From assembly GCF_006274605.1 (NCBI RefSeq), contig NZ_CP040846.1:1991041-2055040 (forward strand): a stretch of DNA of 64,000 nucleotides, given 5' to 3'. The stretch is from Thermococcus indicus. GTDB lineage: Archaea > Methanobacteriota_B > Thermococci > Thermococcales > Thermococcaceae. The notes under the pieces are model-generated. The model was not told where the DNA came from, did not search any database, and worked only from the letters and a program-made list of their open reading frames with translations. Both the position numbers and the translations under genes were made by a program. Positions 61,685 to 64,000 of this stretch are shown here, piece after piece. Every line of letters starts with the position of its first letter. Position 1 is the stretch's first letter.

Positions 61685-63690
61685 TGCCAAAGCACGCCAG
61701 TCTTATCAGCGACGAAGATAGGGCAATCCTCGAAAACAGGGATGCTCTTTCTGGCATGATACGGAAGTACCTGGAGTTCCTCTATGAGAACACGAAGCAA
61801 GAGTACTGGTTCGAGGTGAGAATTCTTGGGATGGATGGAAGCGTAAAGCGTAGGTTGTTCAGAATCAAGGACATTGGGAGGGCTACGAGTTACATCATCA
61901 GAGAAATGAACTCGGACAGCAGAATAAAGGGCATATACGTCACTATAAATCCTGCCGGAGGTCAGAAAGAGGGCTCTTTTACGAACGATGACATACTCGA
62001 AGTGATAAACCTGCCAATTGATGTGGACATCTTCCACAACAGAGTTCCATCGGAGGTTGAGATATCGGCTGTGAAGGGAGCGATAAAGGGGGCTGTCCGG
62101 AGGCTGTTTGGGAAGTACAACTTCAGGTACATGATAGTTTTCTCGGGCTTTGGATTCCACGTGTACCTCAAGGTGAACCCTGTGGAAGTTGGGGACAGAA
62201 ACTGGCAGGCGGCTTTCCGGGAGGTTGGAAGAGAACTCGCAGACGAGTTTGAGAGGGTGCTCAAAGAGAGCATAGACCCAAACTATTCATATCTCGTCGA
62301 GGATGCTGTGGATAAGAGCGTGTACAACCCTTCACGCATTATGAGGGTTGCTTGGACTGTGAACAGGCGAAAGATAGGTGGAACAATCTACGAGGCCGTT
62401 TCAAAGATAGTTGAGATTTCCGGAGCGGACAGGCTTGAAATTGACGAACTCGTCAAGAAAAAGCTCCGGGAAGGTATTACAACGCGGGAAGAGCTCCACA
62501 TTGAGAATATGGGTAGCATAAGGCTCAACAGCGAGGAAAAAGACGCCTTGATAGAAGTCCTGAAAAAGTACTACATGCCTGGCAGGAGGCACAACCTCGT
62601 TCTCGGATTTGCCGCCTTTGCTTGGCACAAAGGGATTCGAGTGGAGGACACACTCGAAGTTGTGAGAAGAGTGTACGTTGAGACCCGGGATAGTGACCCT
62701 TGGGATGATCGGGAGAGGGCAGTTCTGGACACGTACTCGGCGACGCTGAAGAACTACAGGAGCTACCTGGGGAAAGGGACTATCTGGGAACTCAACAGGG
62801 CACTCCGCTCATACTACCAGCGGGCAATGACAAAAAAGAAGGAGGAACCAAGTGAGTACTCCGTAACAAGTGCTCAAAGGGTTCTCTCCAATGATTTTGA
62901 CCTTCTTGAGTGGCTTATCGAGCGTACCTCCGATATAATCAAAGAGGTGGACGAAAAGAGTGGCAAGGTAACGTACAAAGTCTCGTTTGTTGTGGAGACA
63001 ACAGGAAAGGTGGAGACAATCGTTCTCAAGAACACGGAGCGGACAGAGAAGGAGAAGATGTTCTATGCTCTCAACGAGGACTTTATGGCCCACTTTGGGG
63101 TTTACATAGTTGACCCGCTTTCAATCAGGAAGCTCAACAGACAGGAAAGGAGTAAGCTCAATGACATTCTCGCCAAGATAATGCTGGATTACTATGCATT
63201 CGTTACAAGAAACGCGAAAGAGATTGTAATAGAGGAGTACGAAGAGGTCAAGAACGTTTTCCTGGATATCATCGAGACCGAGGTCCTTGAGATAGTGAAA
63301 ATTGACGAGTTGAATTCAATAAGCGGAGACCGTGTCGACGAGATGTTCCGGAAAAGGATAATGATCTACGCTGAAAACGAGAACAGAGTCTATTTTGACC
63401 CCCATCTTCTCGAGTATGGGGCTGAGACACGTGGATTCGCCCGAACTCTTGCCAAGTTCCTTCATAGAATAGGGATTATTGACAAGAAAACCTGGAGAGA
63501 AGTCAGGCGGAGCAAGTCTTTGAGAAATGGGGGACACGTATACCTCTATTATCTGATTTCAGACAGATTCTTTGACTTCCTTGAGAAAGAGAACGCCATA
63601 AAGCCTCCAATAAAGACAATCGATGAGTACTTGGATGAACAGGAGTACGTGGATCTTGATGAGATTGCAGAGGAGAGTGTTGTGGCGTGA
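61681..63690 (+). CDS. PrimPol-type (archaeo-eukaryotic primase superfamily) replication protein
   Basis: 669 residues. Motif I is LPIDVDIFHN (two catalytic acids), motif II is VFSGFGFHVYLKV, and motif III is AVDKSVYNPSRIMRVAWTVNRRKIG, the AEP primase-polymerase pattern of archaeal plasmids. A helical bundle follows (YYMPGRRHNLVLGFAAFAWHKG), like the PriCT domain that links primase to helicase, then a 300-residue C-terminal part with no clear Walker motif. The helicase appears to be supplied by the next gene. ATG 61681 overlaps the previous stop; ATG 61684 is possible. Confidence 0.8.
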   Translation: MMPKHASLISDEDRAILENRDALSGMIRKYLEFLYENTKQEYWFEVRILGMDGSVKRRLFRIKDIGRATSYIIREMNSDSRIKGIYVTINPAGGQKEGSFTNDDILEVINLPIDVDIFHNRVPSEVEISAVKGAIKGAVRRLFGKYNFRYMIVFSGFGFHVYLKVNPVEVGDRNWQAAFREVGRELADEFERVLKESIDPNYSYLVEDAVDKSVYNPSRIMRVAWTVNRRKIGGTIYEAVSKIVEISGADRLEIDELVKKKLREGITTREELHIENMGSIRLNSEEKDALIEVLKKYYMPGRRHNLVLGFAAFAWHKGIRVEDTLEVVRRVYVETRDSDPWDDRERAVLDTYSATLKNYRSYLGKGTIWELNRALRSYYQRAMTKKKEEPSEYSVTSAQRVLSNDFDLLEWLIERTSDIIKEVDEKSGKVTYKVSFVVETTGKVETIVLKNTERTEKEKMFYALNEDFMAHFGVYIVDPLSIRKLNRQERSKLNDILAKIMLDYYAFVTRNAKEIVIEEYEEVKNVFLDIIETEVLEIVKIDELNSISGDRVDEMFRKRIMIYAENENRVYFDPHLLEYGAETRGFARTLAKFLHRIGIIDKKTWREVRRSKSLRNGGHVYLYYLISDRFFDFLEKENAIKPPIKTIDEYLDEQEYVDLDEIAEESVVA

Positions 63691-64000
63691 ACGCCCAGAT
63701 AACCATTCTGGGACCTCCAGGGACAGGAAAGACCTCTGCTCTCATCAATCTCTACAAGTACTTTATAGGAGACGCTTCCACGGATGTTACAAGCTTCGTG
63801 CAACGATACAACCTCAATAAGCTCATCATGAGAAGGGATTACACGAGCGACGAGGTGCTCTTTCTCACCTTTACAACTTCTGCAGTCAGGGTTCTGAAAG
63901 AGAGAGGCATTTACAACGCGTACACTCTGCATAGTTATATCACAAGGGTTCTCATGCGGAATAAGCTACTCACGCCGTCGGGATTCATGAAAGAGCCGTT
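63687..64000 (+). CDS. SF1 (UvrD/Rep-like) helicase, N-terminal part
   Basis: The first 104 residues are present; the gene leaves the right edge. GTG 63687 overlaps the primase stop as GTGA. ITILGPPGTGKTSALINL is Walker A with the SF1 form, and LFLTFTTSAVRVLKERG is motif Ia. SF1 helicases beside PrimPol genes are known from Thermococcus plasmids. It would unwind the element's DNA during replication. Confidence 0.75.
   Translation, partial: MNAQITILGPPGTGKTSALINLYKYFIGDASTDVTSFVQRYNLNKLIMRRDYTSDEVLFLTFTTSAVRVLKERGIYNAYTLHSYITRVLMRNKLLTPSGFMKEP

Larger units (their letters stand above)
46844..64000. mobile_element. Integrated plasmid/virus-like element carrying a defence cassette (right end outside window)
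   Basis: Left border is the tRNA-Arg 3' copy fused to int(C). Content: short plasmid-like ORFs, serine resolvase, a large helicase-methylase-ATPase cassette, an inverted-repeat region, then primase and SF1 helicase genes. No chromosomal housekeeping gene occurs after 46844. At least 17.1 kb long. Whether it is still one functional replicon or a composite with later insertions cannot be told without the right end. Confidence 0.78.

Overview
The window reads as a chromosome segment of a hyperthermophilic archaeon of the order Thermococcales, most likely a Thermococcus. The basis is gene content: ADP-forming acyl-CoA synthetase beside indolepyruvate oxidoreductase, a ferredoxin:NADP oxidoreductase (Nfn/Sud) pair, pyruvoyl arginine decarboxylase with an aminopropyltransferase, archaeal SRP19, Hel308, a CGP-CTERM surface protein and a DUF257 protein. 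Most genes start 20-40 bases downstream of a TATA/BRE promoter, many are leaderless or start with GTG or TTG, and they are packed into short operons with 4-base overlaps.

Layout. 1-5177: peptide/amino-acid energy metabolism (acdA-iorA-iorB operon) and a sodium symporter. 5406-13962: a metallo-hydrolase, a membrane-anchored HTH sensor, small hypotheticals, a creatininase gene split by a TnpB insertion element, a glycosyltransferase, a UbiA prenyltransferase and spermidine synthase. 14050-16424: a second TnpB element, then arginine decarboxylase; with SpeE this gives the arginine-agmatine-polyamine route. 16591-22000: a CPA2 antiporter, an AbrB/ACT regulator and an eight-gene stand-alone Mrp-type Na+/H+ antiporter operon. 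22061-30917: surface beta-propeller protein, GcvH, an orphan ATPase, the nfn operon with two SurR-type boxes at its promoter, TrmI, SRP19 and others. 31144-37574: a dipeptide ABC transporter whose binding protein looks circularly permuted. 38215-46662: intein-bearing Hel308, kinase, ZIP transporter, a five-gene ABC/HTH operon with twin operators, and tRNA-Leu(UAG).

From about 46844 to the right edge (and beyond) lies an integrated mobile element of at least 17 kb. Its left boundary is a 3'-half copy of a tRNA-Arg(CCG) gene fused in frame with the C-terminal part of an SSV-type tyrosine integrase. It carries small plasmid-like ORFs, a serine resolvase, a replication module at the right (DNA-binding protein, PrimPol-type primase, SF1 helicase) behind an inverted-repeat-rich region, and between them a large defence-like cassette.

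The defence-like cassette (49552-60962) is the most interesting system: a SNF2-type helicase with a C-terminal DUF3883/nuclease-like domain, a 923-residue DUF1156 adenine methyltransferase, a DUF499 P-loop ATPase, and, inserted between the last two, a divergently oriented PIN-domain/partner pair and a membrane-anchored external protein. It shares parts with BREX and DISARM but lacks PglZ, BrxL, DrmB and DrmC in this window. The likely division of labour is methylation for self-marking, helicase and ATPase for foreign-DNA restriction, and PIN as nuclease or toxin; that is inference from family membership.
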